A stretch of DNA of 64,000 nt from Ottowia oryzae (GCF_003008535.1 NZ_CP027666.1:3337501-3401500); one strand, 5' to 3'; shown: positions 8,938 through 17,251, counted from the first letter of the stretch. Numbers and translations: made by a program. Notes: generated by a model from the letters alone, not told the origin.

Positions 8938-9450
8938 ATGGACTGGATACCGGCCCTACTCAAGCATCTAGGTTTGTCACGTTCATTGATCGGCGCAGTA
9001 TTCATCACCGCGCTCACGCTCTACGTGGGGCCTAGACTCGCGCCTGCATACGTTGATTCCGTTCCAAAAGAGTGGGCTGTAGTTGTGGTCGGGTCGCTCG
9101 TATTCTCAGGCGCGCTTCTACTCTTTTGGGCACTATCGTTTACATACGAATCGCTTGGCAGGCGTTGGAAACGAGCCGTATCAGCACGCGCATCGCGCGA
9201 GTTGAACCAGAATGAAATAGACCTCTTACGTGCGATGGGCGAAGTGCCGCGGGAATCGCTAAATTTCGATGAAATTAATTACGAGCAGGTGGAGCTTACT
9301 CGCTTGGAAGTACTTGAACTTGTACATGGACTACAGCGCAAAGGATTGATCTCTATTAACCAGTTTAACTCCGGTCTATTTTCTCTCTCACCTATGGGGC
9401 GACAGCGTGCGCTTGAAATTCAGCAAAACTCTAAGAGAAATTCGACATAG
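8938..9450 (+). CDS. Two-helix membrane protein with C-terminal winged-helix-like part (SieB-like candidate)
   Basis: A 170-residue protein with two predicted membrane helices (about residues 16-36 and 43-66) and a cytosolic C-terminal region (about 80-165). The latter has the look of a winged helix: NEIDLLRAMGEV, then LEVLELVHGLQRKGLIS. The layout MDWIPALLKHLGL, two helices, charged tail resembles superinfection-exclusion protein B (SieB) family members, which block secondary phage infection from the inner membrane. That match is by memory and weak. The gene starts 12 bases after attC-like site 1 and is followed by site 2, so it is the second cassette. Its base composition is lower in G+C than the flanking chromosome. 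Confidence 0.6.
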   Translation: MDWIPALLKHLGLSRSLIGAVFITALTLYVGPRLAPAYVDSVPKEWAVVVVGSLVFSGALLLFWALSFTYESLGRRWKRAVSARASRELNQNEIDLLRAMGEVPRESLNFDEINYEQVELTRLEVLELVHGLQRKGLISINQFNSGLFSLSPMGRQRALEIQQNSKRNST

Positions 9451-9455
9451 CGATG

Positions 9456-9513
9456 TTCTAACCCAGCATTGCAGCCGCCGGCCTTCGGCGGCAGCTGAAC
9501 TCTAGCTTTAGTC
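9456..9513 (+). repeat. attC-like recombination site 2
   Basis: The left core TTCTAAC (9456-9462) fits RYYYAAC except at its first base. TTGCAGC (9469-9475) pairs with GCTGAA (9494-9499), leaving G9471 unpaired, and CGCCG pairs with CGGCG (9476-9480 and 9486-9490). A 5-base spacer leads to the right core TTTAGTC (9507-9513), which keeps the central TTAG. Total length is 58 bases, typical of short attC sites. Confidence 0.65.
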
Positions 9514-9670
9514 TGCCCCTCTCGTATGTCGCCAGCCCCTACCTATTTAGGGCTCATTCATTTGTTCGAGCCCTCTACCGCCCGGGTGTGGCGCGGCTTC
9601 CAGGCTTTGTGGTGTTTGGCCTCCAACGCAGTGAATGCCTGCGCAAGCAGCCTGCCCATTGCTTCTCTTT

Positions 9671-9715
9671 TAATAGCTGCCAGCGCAACCCCCTCTAGCG
9701 CCGAGGCCACTTTTC
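9671..9715 (+). repeat. Dispersed repeat copy upstream of the MFS gene
   Basis: The plus strand reads TAATAGCTGCCAGCGCAACC, then TAGCGCCGAGGCC and an AT-rich tail. It lies 18 bases before the MFS start codon. The stretch 9514-9670 between the cassette end and this copy shows no gene. Confidence 0.75.
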
Positions 9716-9732
9716 ATGCCAAAAAACCACCC

Positions 9733-10935
9733 ATGACCAACCGCCAACTCCTGCGCCTGATGGTCGGCCAGGTCTGCATCCACAGCGCGATGACGGGCAC
9801 GCGGCTGGCGGCGCCGCTGTTGGCGCTGCAGTTGGGTTACAGCCCGGCGGCGGTGGGGGTGTTGTTGTCGCTGTACGCGCTGTCGCCCTTGTTTCTGGCG
9901 CTGCCGTCGGGCCGGCTGGCCGACCGCACCGGGTTGCAGTTGCCGGTGCGCTTATCCACGGTGGCGGCCTTGTTGGGGGCTGGGCTGGCGGCGGCGTGGC
10001 CGGTGTTTCCGGTGCTGTGCCTGTCGGCGATGTTGACGGGCGCGTCGGCGGGCACCACGCAGATTGCGCTGCAGCGGCACGTGGGGCGGTCGGCGCGCGA
10101 TACCGAGCAGCTCAAGTCGCTGTTCAGCTGGATCGCCATTGCGCCGCCCACGGCCAACTTTCTGGGGCCGCTGGCCTGCGGCCTGCTGATCGACTGGGCG
10201 GGGCCCACGCCGGCGCACCTGACCGGTTTTCGCGCGGCGTTTGCGCTGATGGCGCTGCTGCCTTTGCTGGGCTGGCTGCTGATCCGCTCTGCGCCCGAGG
10301 CCGCCCTGCCCGCGCCGCCCACGCCGGGGGCTGAGCGCCGGTCCGTGTGGGATTTGCTGGCCATGCCCAGCATGCGCCTGCTGCTGCTGACCAACCTGCT
10401 GCAATCGGCCGCGTGGGATGCGCACACTTTCGTGGTGCCGATCCTGGGGCACGAGCGTGGCTACGCGGCTTCGACCATCGGCGCGCTGCTGGGTGCGTTT
10501 GCGGTGGCGGCGGCGCTGGTGCGCGTGGTGTTGCCACGGCTGACGGCGCACGTGGCCGAGTGGCGGGTGATTTACACCGTGACGCTGGTGACGGCGGTGA
10601 TGCTGTCGGCCTACCCGCTGATGCCGGGGCCGCTGGCCATGGGCATGTGTTCGGTGGTGCTGGGGCTGGCGCTGGGATCGGTGCAGCCGATGGTGCTGGT
10701 GCTGCTGCACCGCATCACGTCCGAAGACCGCCAGGGCGAGGCGATGGCGCTGCGGGTGATGACGATCAATGCGTCCAGCTTTTTGCTGCCGATGGTGTTC
10801 GGCTCGATCGGCGCGGTGACGGGCGTGGCCGGGCTGTTCTGGCTGGTGGGGACGCTGGTGGCCGTCAGCTCACGCGCGGTGCCGCTGCTCAAGGACGTGG
10901 GGCGGCCGGAGTCGAGCGGCCAAACAGATTCATAA
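9733..10935 (+). CDS. Major facilitator superfamily transporter
   Basis: A 400-residue inner-membrane protein with about 12 hydrophobic segments. The loop motif GRLADRTG between helices 2 and 3 (about residues 64-71) is the MFS signature, and the internal loop with APPTPGAERRS marks the middle of the protein. The substrate is unknown; overall character suggests a drug- or metabolite-exporting member. The start at 9733 (MTNRQLLRLMVGQ) is chosen because it immediately precedes helix 1, whereas an upstream in-frame start would translate the repeat element and intergenic sequence. Confidence 0.88.
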   Translation: MTNRQLLRLMVGQVCIHSAMTGTRLAAPLLALQLGYSPAAVGVLLSLYALSPLFLALPSGRLADRTGLQLPVRLSTVAALLGAGLAAAWPVFPVLCLSAMLTGASAGTTQIALQRHVGRSARDTEQLKSLFSWIAIAPPTANFLGPLACGLLIDWAGPTPAHLTGFRAAFALMALLPLLGWLLIRSAPEAALPAPPTPGAERRSVWDLLAMPSMRLLLLTNLLQSAAWDAHTFVVPILGHERGYAASTIGALLGAFAVAAALVRVVLPRLTAHVAEWRVIYTVTLVTAVMLSAYPLMPGPLAMGMCSVVLGLALGSVQPMVLVLLHRITSEDRQGEAMALRVMTINASSFLLPMVFGSIGAVTGVAGLFWLVGTLVAVSSRAVPLLKDVGRPESSGQTDS

Positions 10936-10939
10936 AGTA

Positions 10940-10995
10940 ATCGGCCTTTGGCGCTGGTGCAGCCTGCGCTGGCAGCTACGTTTTATATAGCAAAT
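10940..10995 (-). repeat. Dispersed repeat copy between the MFS gene and ntrC
   Basis: The minus strand reads ATAAAACGTAGCTGCCAGCG, then CAGGCTGCACCAGCGCCAAAGGCC. It starts within 10 bases of the MFS stop codon and lies between two converging genes. The rest of 10996-11181 is GC-rich with short inverted repeats and no gene. Confidence 0.75.
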
Positions 10996-11181
10996 TACCG
11001 CTGGCAGAAGGCGGTGGTTCGCGCGTTGGCGCCGCCGGCGGCGTTCGCCTGCGCCGCCGCGCCCGATGAACGTGGCGGGCGGCAGGCGCAGCACGGGCAG
11101 GTGCGCAGCCGGCTCGAAAAGCCCCACGCCCGCGCGCGGCCCCGTGCAGGCCGCGCGGGCCGTGCAGGCACTGCAGCGGCC

Positions 11182-12762
11182 TTAGTCGTCCAGCCCCAGC
11201 TCCTGGATCTTGCGCGTGATGGTGTTGCGGCCAATGCCCAGGCGCTGCGCCGCCTCGATGCGGCGGCCGCGCGTGCTGGTCAGCGCCGCCTGGATCAGGC
11301 GGGCTTCGGCGCGGTGCATGACGCGGTCCCACACGTCGGCATGGCCTTCGGCCAGCAGACGGGCGGCGTCGGCCTCCAGCCCTTCTTCCCAGGCGGTGGC
11401 TTCGCCCACGGGGCCTGCGCTGGGCGCAGCGGCGCCGATTTGGGTGGGCGGCGCAAAGCCTTTGACCAGATCGGCGTAGGGCGCGGGCGTGCCTGCGGCC
11501 GCTTCGTACACCAGGCCGCCCTGGTCAGACCGGGGCGCTGCGGCGTGGTGGGCGACGGGCTCGGGCTGGCTGGCGGCGGGCGTGCCTTCGGCGCGCGGCG
11601 GTATGGCCAGCACTTCGGGCGGCAAATCCTTCACCTCGATCACCTGCGACGGCGCCATCACCGTCAGCCAGTGGCAGATGTTCTCCAACTGGCGCACGTT
11701 GCCCGGGAACGAGAACCCCGACAGCCGTGTGAGCGCCGTAGGCGACATCTGCTTGGGCTGCACGCCCAGCTGGCGCGCGCTTTGGGCAAGAAAGTGCCGC
11801 GTCAGCGCGGGGATGTCCTCATGCCGCTCGCGCAGCGGAGGCAGGCGCAGGCGGATGACGTTCAGGCGGTGGAACAGGTCTTCGCGGAACGCGCCGTCGG
11901 CCACGCGCTGCTCCAGGTTCTGGTGCGTGGCGGCGATCACCCGCACGTTGGCCTGCACCGCCTGGTGGCCGCCCACGCGGTAGAACTGCCCGTCCGACAG
12001 CACGCGCAGCAGGCGCGTTTGCAGGTCAAACGGCATGTCGCCGATTTCATCGAGGAACAGCGTGCCGCCCTCTGCCTGCTCAAAGCGGCCACGGCGCAGC
12101 GTTTGCGCGCCGGTGAAGGCGCCGCGCTCATGGCCGAACAGCTCGGATTCCAGCAAGTCCTTCGGAATGGCGGCGGTGTTGATGGCCACGAAGGGGCCGT
12201 TGGCGCGCGTGGAATGCTTGTGCAGCGCGCGCGCCACCAATTCCTTGCCGCTGCCCGATTCGCCGGTGATCAGCACCGTGACCTGGCTGTTGGACAGGCG
12301 GCCAATGGCGCGAAACACGTCTTGCATGGCGGGCGCCTGGCCCAGCATTTCGGGGGCGACCTGCGCCTGAACGTCGGCCACGGCTTCGCGCTGGCTTTCG
12401 GTGACGGCGCGGCGGATCAGCTCGACCGACTGCGACACGTCAAACGGCTTGGCCAGGTAGTCGAACGCGCCGCCCTGGAAGGCCGACACGGCGCTGTCCA
12501 GGTCGGAGAACGCGGTCATCACGATCACGGGCAGCTGCGGCAGCTTTTCCTTGACGGTGGACAGCAGCTCAAGCCCGTTGCCACCGGGCATGCGGATGTC
12601 GCTGACCAGCACGCTGGGGCCGGGCATGTCGGGCTCGCCCAGCGCGGCGAGCACGTCGCGCGGGTTGGAGAAAGAGCGCGTGGGCAGCGACTCACGCGCC
12701 AGGGCCTTTTCGAGGACGAAGCGGATGGAAGGGTCATCGTCGACGATCCAGATCGGCTGCAT
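11182..12762 (-). CDS. ntrC: Nitrogen regulation response regulator NtrC
   Basis: A 526-residue sigma-54 activator. The receiver domain covers residues 1-125, with acidic pocket DDD at 8-10 and phosphoacceptor D55 in SDIRMPG. The AAA+ domain has Walker A GESGSGKE at about 167-174, the sigma-54 contact loop GAFTGA near 228 and Walker B TLFLDEIGD. A Fis-type DNA-binding helix-turn-helix lies at the C-terminus (RIEAAQRLGIGRNTITRK). A variable linker of about 100 residues separates the last two and is longer than in enteric NtrC. Phosphorylated NtrC activates nitrogen-assimilation genes such as glnA from upstream enhancers. It follows ntrB by 79 bases on the same strand. Confidence 0.95.
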   Translation of the reverse strand: MQPIWIVDDDPSIRFVLEKALARESLPTRSFSNPRDVLAALGEPDMPGPSVLVSDIRMPGGNGLELLSTVKEKLPQLPVIVMTAFSDLDSAVSAFQGGAFDYLAKPFDVSQSVELIRRAVTESQREAVADVQAQVAPEMLGQAPAMQDVFRAIGRLSNSQVTVLITGESGSGKELVARALHKHSTRANGPFVAINTAAIPKDLLESELFGHERGAFTGAQTLRRGRFEQAEGGTLFLDEIGDMPFDLQTRLLRVLSDGQFYRVGGHQAVQANVRVIAATHQNLEQRVADGAFREDLFHRLNVIRLRLPPLRERHEDIPALTRHFLAQSARQLGVQPKQMSPTALTRLSGFSFPGNVRQLENICHWLTVMAPSQVIEVKDLPPEVLAIPPRAEGTPAASQPEPVAHHAAAPRSDQGGLVYEAAAGTPAPYADLVKGFAPPTQIGAAAPSAGPVGEATAWEEGLEADAARLLAEGHADVWDRVMHRAEARLIQAALTSTRGRRIEAAQRLGIGRNTITRKIQELGLDD

Positions 12763-12841
12763 GGGGGACTTCTTTCCTGCGTCTAGGGGTTGGCACAGAC
12801 GGTGGCCCCCGGCTGGCGCCCGACTGGCGCCCCCTGCCCCG

Positions 12842-13930
12842 CTACCCCTGGGATGCCGAGGGCAGCGGAATCAGGATCCGGAAATCCGTCTTTCCAGGCT
12901 CGCTGTCCAATTCGATCAAGCCACCGTGTTGCTGCACGAAGGTCTGCGCCAGGGTCAGCCCCAGGCCACTGCCTCCGTCCCGCCCCGAAACCAGGGGCTG
13001 GAACACACGGTCCTTGATCGCTTCTGAAACACCGGGCCCGTTGTCAATGACATGCAATTCCAGTGCCAGTCTATAGCGCTGTCGCCCAAAGGTTACCTGC
13101 CGCAACACCCGCGTGCGCAGGGTGATCTGCGCGTCACCCTGCGCGATGCGCTCGGTCAGCGCCTGCGCGGCGTTGTGCACGACGTTCAGCACGGCTTGAA
13201 TCAGCTGCTCGCGGTCGCCGCGCAGCTCGGGCAGCGAGGTGTCGTAGTCGCGCACCACCTTCAGCCCGCGCGGAAACTCGGCCAGCACGACGGAGCGCAC
13301 GCGCTCGCACACCTCGTGGATGTTCACTTCGCCCAGCACCTGCCGGTGGCGGTGCGGCGCCAGCAGGCGGTCGACCAGCAGCTGCAGGCGGTCGGATTCG
13401 TGGATGATGACCTGCGTGTATTCGTGCAGGCTGCGGTCGGTGATCTCCATCTCCAGCAGCTGCGCCGCGCCGCGAATACCGCCCAGCGGGTTCTTGATCT
13501 CGTGCGCCAGGTTGCGAAACAGCTCTTTGTTGGCGCGGGCCTGGTCGGCCAGGCGCTCTTCGCGCTCTTGCCGGGCCTGCTGCTCCAGCGGCAGCAGCTC
13601 AACGATGATCTCGCCCGCGCGCTCGGTCTGCGCGACGATGGCGTGCACGGTCATTGGTTCACCCGCTTGGGGTTTCAGCTGCGCGTCGTAGCGCAGCGCC
13701 GCGAAGCTGTTGCCGCGCACGCCCAGCAGCGCGCGCTCCAGCGTGCCGCCCTCGACGAAGTAGGCCAGAAAGCGGCTGCCTTCGATGGTGCGCCACGACA
13801 GGCCCAGGGCGTTTTCCAGCGCGGCGTTGGCAAACAGAACCACGCCGTCGTCGTCGACCACCGCCACGAGCGTGGGCAGCATGTCGAAGGCCTGAAAACG
13901 GGCGGGATGGGGTCGGCGAGGGACACCCAT
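12842..13930 (-). CDS. ntrB: Nitrogen regulation sensor histidine kinase NtrB
   Basis: A 362-residue soluble kinase. A PAS domain (about residues 15-110, LVAVVDDDGVVLFANAALEN) precedes the dimerisation/phosphotransfer helix with the H-box LAHEIKNPLGG (phosphorylated His near 143). The catalytic ATPase domain has IDNGPGV and GGSGLGLTLAQ. NtrB phosphorylates or dephosphorylates NtrC under control of PII. I chose the ATG at 13930 because GGAG lies about nine bases upstream of it; another in-frame ATG nine codons earlier lacks this. It sits between the small periplasmic protein and ntrC, all on one strand with glnA. Confidence 0.94.
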   Translation of the reverse strand: MGVPRRPHPARFQAFDMLPTLVAVVDDDGVVLFANAALENALGLSWRTIEGSRFLAYFVEGGTLERALLGVRGNSFAALRYDAQLKPQAGEPMTVHAIVAQTERAGEIIVELLPLEQQARQEREERLADQARANKELFRNLAHEIKNPLGGIRGAAQLLEMEITDRSLHEYTQVIIHESDRLQLLVDRLLAPHRHRQVLGEVNIHEVCERVRSVVLAEFPRGLKVVRDYDTSLPELRGDREQLIQAVLNVVHNAAQALTERIAQGDAQITLRTRVLRQVTFGRQRYRLALELHVIDNGPGVSEAIKDRVFQPLVSGRDGGSGLGLTLAQTFVQQHGGLIELDSEPGKTDFRILIPLPSASQG

Positions 13931-14002
13931 GCGGTGGACTCCGGAAACAGAAAGCACAAACGCGGCGCACCAGGCGCCGCGGGCGAAGGCAAAACGGTGG
14001 AA

Positions 14003-14566
14003 TTAGCGGCTGAAGCGGCCCAGTTCGCGCTTCAGGCCGTCGATGTCCGACTGGTTGCGGGCGATGGAGGCCTTCATCTCGGCCACGCGGTCCAGGTACT
14101 TCTGGTAGTTGCGCTCGTTGCCCTGGCGCTCGGGCTCGCCGTTGTTGTATTCCTTGCGCAGCTCGGCCTGGCGCGTTTCGGCACGGCGCAGCTCTTGCTC
14201 GAGGATGGTCTTGGCGTCAGAGTCGCGCGCGCGCTGGTCGGGCGTGTCGATGCGCGGGGCCGACGGCGGCGCGCTGGCGGTGGAGGGCGACGAAGAGCCA
14301 CCACCACCGCCGCCGCCACTGGCGCGCGCCGGGCTGGGGCTGGGGTTGGAATACGGGGCGGGCGCTGCCCCCACGGACGCCGTGGTGCCGCGCACGATGG
14401 TCACGTTGCCGCCTTCCACCAGTTTGCAGCCTGAACGGCCCTTGATCTGGTTGGTGTATTCGTTGCCGCAGCGGTAAACGCGCTCTTGCGCAGTGGCGGG
14501 CAGCGCCGCGCCCAGCAGGCTGGCGGCGGCCACCAGGGAGGAAATCAACAGGGAAGCTTGGGTCAT
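14003..14566 (-). CDS. Small periplasmic protein with DUF4124-like N-terminus and coiled coil
   Basis: A 187-residue protein with a clear signal peptide (cleavage near ATAQE, residue 27). A short VYRCGNEYTNQIKGRSGCKL segment (about 29-48) resembles the start of DUF4124 domains. A low-complexity Ser/Gly/Pro linker (about 75-110) follows, then a charged alpha-helical tail with coiled-coil character (about 115-185). Its function is unknown. It lies between glnA and ntrB on the same strand, but after the glnA terminator, so it probably has its own promoter or is transcribed with ntrBC. Related small proteins are common at this position in Comamonadaceae, as far as I recall. Confidence 0.75.
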   Translation of the reverse strand: MTQASLLISSLVAAASLLGAALPATAQERVYRCGNEYTNQIKGRSGCKLVEGGNVTIVRGTTASVGAAPAPYSNPSPSPARASGGGGGGGSSSPSTASAPPSAPRIDTPDQRARDSDAKTILEQELRRAETRQAELRKEYNNGEPERQGNERNYQKYLDRVAEMKASIARNQSDIDGLKRELGRFSR

Positions 14567-14668
14567 CGTCGGTCTCCAGGGCTGGGCAGCGGCCAGCGCC
14601 GGGGATCAAAAGTGGAAGTATCGGCCATGTAGACCCGGTTCGTCACCCAGTGTTCCCGGCGCCAAATG

Positions 14669-14694
14669 GAAAAAGGCGGCACTAAGGCCGCCTT
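14669..14694 (-). terminator. Rho-independent terminator of glnA
   Basis: AAGGCGGC (14673-14680) pairs perfectly with GCCGCCTT (14687-14694) around a six-base loop. On the minus strand the stem is followed by TTTTCC. It lies about 35 bases after the glnA stop codon. Confidence 0.8.
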
Positions 14695-14728
14695 GTTTCA
14701 CTTCCGTTGTGAACAGATCACACGGCTT

Positions 14729-16144
14729 TCACAGCGAATAGTACATGTCGTACTCAACCGGGTTCACGTTCACGCGCACGCGGGTGACTTCGTTCATCTT
14801 GAGATCGATGTACGCATCCAGCATGGAATCGGTGAACACGCCGCCTTTGGTGAGGAAGGCGCGGTCCTTGTCCAGCTCTTCCAGGGCCTGGTCCAGGCTG
14901 TGGCAGACGGTGGGCACCAGCTTGTCCTCTTCGGGCGGCAGGTGGTACAGATCCTTCGTGGCGGCTTCGCCCGGGTGGATCTTGTTCTCGATGCCGTCCA
15001 GGCCAGCCATCAGCAGGGCCGAGAAGCACAGGTACGGGTTGGCCATCGGATCGGGGAAGCGCGCTTCGATGCGGCGGGCCTTGTCGCTGGCGACGTGCGG
15101 AATGCGGATCGAGGCCGAGCGGTTGCGGCTGGAGTAAGCCAGCTTGACCGGTGCTTCAAAGTGCGGCACCAGGCGCTTGTAGCTGTTGGTGCTGGGGTTG
15201 GTGATGGCGTTCAGCGCGCGGGCGTGCTTGATGATGCCGCCGATGTAGTGCAGCGCCGTGTCCGACAGGCCGGCGTAGCCCTTGCCCGCAAACAGGTTCT
15301 TGCCGCCCTTCCAGATGGACTGGTGCACGTGCATGCCGCTGCCGTTGTCGCCGTGGTAGGGCTTGGGCATGAAGGTGGCGGTCTTGCCGTAGGCATCGGC
15401 CACGTTCCACACCACGTATTTCAGGCGTTGCGTCCAGTCGGCGCGCTCGACCAGCGTGCTGAACTTGGTGCCGATTTCCATCTGGCCTGCACCAGCCACT
15501 TCGTGGTGGAACACCTCGACCGGAATGCCCATGGCTTCGAGCAGCAGCACCATTTCGGCGCGCATGTCGTGCGTGCTGTCCACCGGCGGCACGGGGAAGT
15601 AGCCGCCCTTGACGGTGGGACGGTGGCCGCGGTTGCCGCCTTCAAGCTTCTCGCCGCTGTTCCAGGGGGCTTCGTACTCGTCGATCTTGTAGAAGCTGTG
15701 GCCGGGCTCGGTGCTCCAGCGCACGCCGTCGAAGACGAAGAATTCAGGCTCGGGGCCGAAGTAGGCGGTGTCGCCAATGCCGGACGCCTTCAGGTAGGCC
15801 TCGGCGCGGCGGGCCAGCGAGCGCGGGTCGCGCTCATAGGCCTTGCCGTCGCCCGGCTCCAGCACGTCGCAGGTCAGCACCAGGGTGGATTCTTCGTAGA
15901 AGGGGTCGATGTGTGCCGTGGATGCGTCGGGCATCAGCAGCATGTCGGAGGCTTCGATGCCTTTCCAGCCGGCGATGGACGAGCCGTCGAAGGCGTGGCC
16001 TTCGCTGAACTTGTCTTCGTCAAACGCGGAGACCGGCACAGTGACGTGCTGTTCTTTGCCACGGGTATCGGTGAAGCGGAAGTCGACGAACTTGCACTCG
16101 TCTTCCTTCACCATTTTCATCACGTCTGCGACCGACTTGGCCAT
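14729..16144 (-). CDS. glnA: Glutamine synthetase type I
   Basis: A 471-residue enzyme that makes glutamine from glutamate, ammonia and ATP in the cytosol. The beta-grasp N-terminus leads into FDGSSIAGWKGI, a metal-site region (PEPEFFVFD), the dinucleotide loop NGSGMHVHQS and the latch PTNSYKRLVP. The Tyr in DLYHLPPEE matches the adenylylation site (Tyr397 of E. coli), so activity is probably controlled by GlnE. Length is exactly that of GSI-beta enzymes. A sigma-54 promoter lies about 45 bases upstream of the start codon, with NtrC-like sites further up. It is the first gene of the glnA/ntrBC block. Confidence 0.98.
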   Translation of the reverse strand: MAKSVADVMKMVKEDECKFVDFRFTDTRGKEQHVTVPVSAFDEDKFSEGHAFDGSSIAGWKGIEASDMLLMPDASTAHIDPFYEESTLVLTCDVLEPGDGKAYERDPRSLARRAEAYLKASGIGDTAYFGPEPEFFVFDGVRWSTEPGHSFYKIDEYEAPWNSGEKLEGGNRGHRPTVKGGYFPVPPVDSTHDMRAEMVLLLEAMGIPVEVFHHEVAGAGQMEIGTKFSTLVERADWTQRLKYVVWNVADAYGKTATFMPKPYHGDNGSGMHVHQSIWKGGKNLFAGKGYAGLSDTALHYIGGIIKHARALNAITNPSTNSYKRLVPHFEAPVKLAYSSRNRSASIRIPHVASDKARRIEARFPDPMANPYLCFSALLMAGLDGIENKIHPGEAATKDLYHLPPEEDKLVPTVCHSLDQALEELDKDRAFLTKGGVFTDSMLDAYIDLKMNEVTRVRVNVNPVEYDMYYSL

Positions 16145-16198
16145 CTGAAATCTCCTGATCGGATTGGTGGTTCAAACAAAAAAGCTCACGCTCTGTGC

Positions 16199-16214
16199 AG
16201 CAGCTTCCGTGCCA
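16199..16214 (-). promoter_or_regulatory. Sigma-54 promoter of glnA
   Basis: On the minus strand the sequence is TGGCACGGAAGCTGCT, which matches the sigma-54 consensus TGGCACG-N4-TTGCW at every defined position but one (CTGC instead of TTGC). The GG and GC doublets have the required 10-base spacing. The predicted start of transcription is near 16188, giving a leader of about 45 bases to the glnA ATG. Confidence 0.8.
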
Positions 16215-16336
16215 GCCTGCGAAGGGCGGGTGCAGCAGCCGCCCAAGCGGCTTGCGCATCGGTAGCGATTGTGCCTTCACTTGGGGCGCGCCTGCGGCCT
16301 TTCGGAACGCCGTTCGGGCAGTCGCTCAAGTCGATG

Positions 16337-16379
16337 GCACCAATGTTGTGCACGCACGGAAATTGCACCAATGTTGTGC
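16337..16379 (-). promoter_or_regulatory. Two NtrC-like enhancer sites upstream of glnA
   Basis: The 15-base sequence GCACCAATGTTGTGC occurs twice, at 16337-16351 and 16365-16379, centred 28 bases apart. Each is an inverted repeat GCAC-N7-GTGC, close to the NtrC consensus TGCACC-N5-GGTGCA. They lie about 150-185 bases upstream of the predicted glnA start, as expected of NtrC enhancers. The distal copy touches the stop codon of the CinA-like gene. Confidence 0.7.
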
Positions 16380-17251
16380 TACGTGGTGCGCACTATTTCG
16401 GGGCCGTAGCGCAGATCCAGCGGCGCCAGCCAGGCGCGCAGGTCAGCGTAGGCGGCTTCGGCGGCGGCAGGTTCGCCCTTGACGCCCAGGTCGATGTGCA
16501 TGCCGTAGGTGGGGTGGTCGACGCTGGGCAGGCTGAAGACTTTCACGCCAGGGTGCGCGGCCTCGACCCGTTCCATGACGGGGGTGAGCGTGGCTTCCAT
16601 GCCGCCAAAGACGATGACGGATTTTTCCAGCCAGGCGCCGCGCCGAAAGTGCGCGGCCCAGTCGGTATCCAGCGCCCAGGCCATCATCGGCCAGGCCATG
16701 ACGGGAAAGCCCGGTGCAAAATACATAGCACCTCCCGCAGGCGTGGCCAGCGCAAACCCCGGAATCTTGTTGTAAGGGTTGGGCATGATGCGCGCGCCCT
16801 CGGGGAACATGCCCATGTTCAGGCGGTGCAGGTTGTCCGGGCGGTCGGGCTCATACGGCAGGCCCTGCTCGCGCGCGGTGTCGGCCATGCGTTCCTGGAT
16901 GAGGCGCTTGGCTTCGGGGTGCAGCACCAGCGGCAGGCCAAAGGCGGCGGCGGCGCACTGGCGGGTGTGGTCATCGGGCGTGGCGCCGATGCCGCCGGTG
17001 CAGAAGACGACGTCGCCCGATTCGCGGGCGCGCCGCAGCGTGGCGGTGATGCGGGGCGGCTCGTCGCCCACGTACTCTGCCCAAGACAGGTGCAGCCCGC
17101 GTTCGGCCAGCAGTTCGACAAAGTGCGGCAGGTGCTTGTCCTGGCGCTTGCCGGAGAGGATTTCGTCGCCGATGACGATCAGCCCGAAGGTGGGCGGGTG
17201 GCTATCCAAAGGCCGGTCAACTGGGGCGGGTTGGGGGGTTTCAACGCTCAT
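16379..17251 (-). CDS. CinA-like competence/damage-inducible protein A, molybdopterin-binding domain
   Basis: A 290-residue protein made of a single MoCF/MoaB-like domain. LIVIGDEILSGKRQDKH (about 24-40) and VVFCTGGIGATPDDHTR (about 80-96) are the family signatures. It corresponds to the N-terminal COG1058 domain of CinA, without the C-terminal nicotinamide-nucleotide amidase domain, the common short form in betaproteobacteria. Its reaction is unproven; the CinA N-terminal domain hydrolyses ADP-ribose in some species. It overlaps the end of the upstream EI24 gene by 11 bases, so the two are probably co-transcribed. Confidence 0.85.
   Translation of the reverse strand: MSVETPQPAPVDRPLDSHPPTFGLIVIGDEILSGKRQDKHLPHFVELLAERGLHLSWAEYVGDEPPRITATLRRARESGDVVFCTGGIGATPDDHTRQCAAAAFGLPLVLHPEAKRLIQERMADTAREQGLPYEPDRPDNLHRLNMGMFPEGARIMPNPYNKIPGFALATPAGGAMYFAPGFPVMAWPMMAWALDTDWAAHFRRGAWLEKSVIVFGGMEATLTPVMERVEAAHPGVKVFSLPSVDHPTYGMHIDLGVKGEPAAAEAAYADLRAWLAPLDLRYGPEIVRTT

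Larger units (their letters stand above)
8126..9513 (+). mobile_element. Two-cassette integron array lacking an integrase (CALIN-like)
   Basis: The segment starts with GTTAGAC at 8126-8132, an exact match to the GTTRRRY crossover core. It contains two promoterless-looking genes, each beginning a few bases after a junction and each followed by a 57-62-base attC-like structure (8865-8926 and 9456-9513). Base composition falls sharply relative to both sides: one 60-base line I counted is about 45% G+C, against clearly higher values around it. No intI gene occurs in the window, so this would be a cluster of attC sites lacking an integrase. The second right-hand core is degenerate (TTTAGTC), and the first is poorly preserved. 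Confidence 0.65.

Noticed and set aside
10948..12786. Open frame of 612 codons on the plus strand opposite ntrC
   Set aside because: Shadow of ntrC; it also translates the repeat copy at its start and shows no family features.
16715..16765. ATACATAGCACCTCCCGCAG inside the CinA-like gene as a repeat copy
   Set aside because: It encodes the conserved family segment around LATPAGGAMYFAPGF and lacks the second arm of the element.
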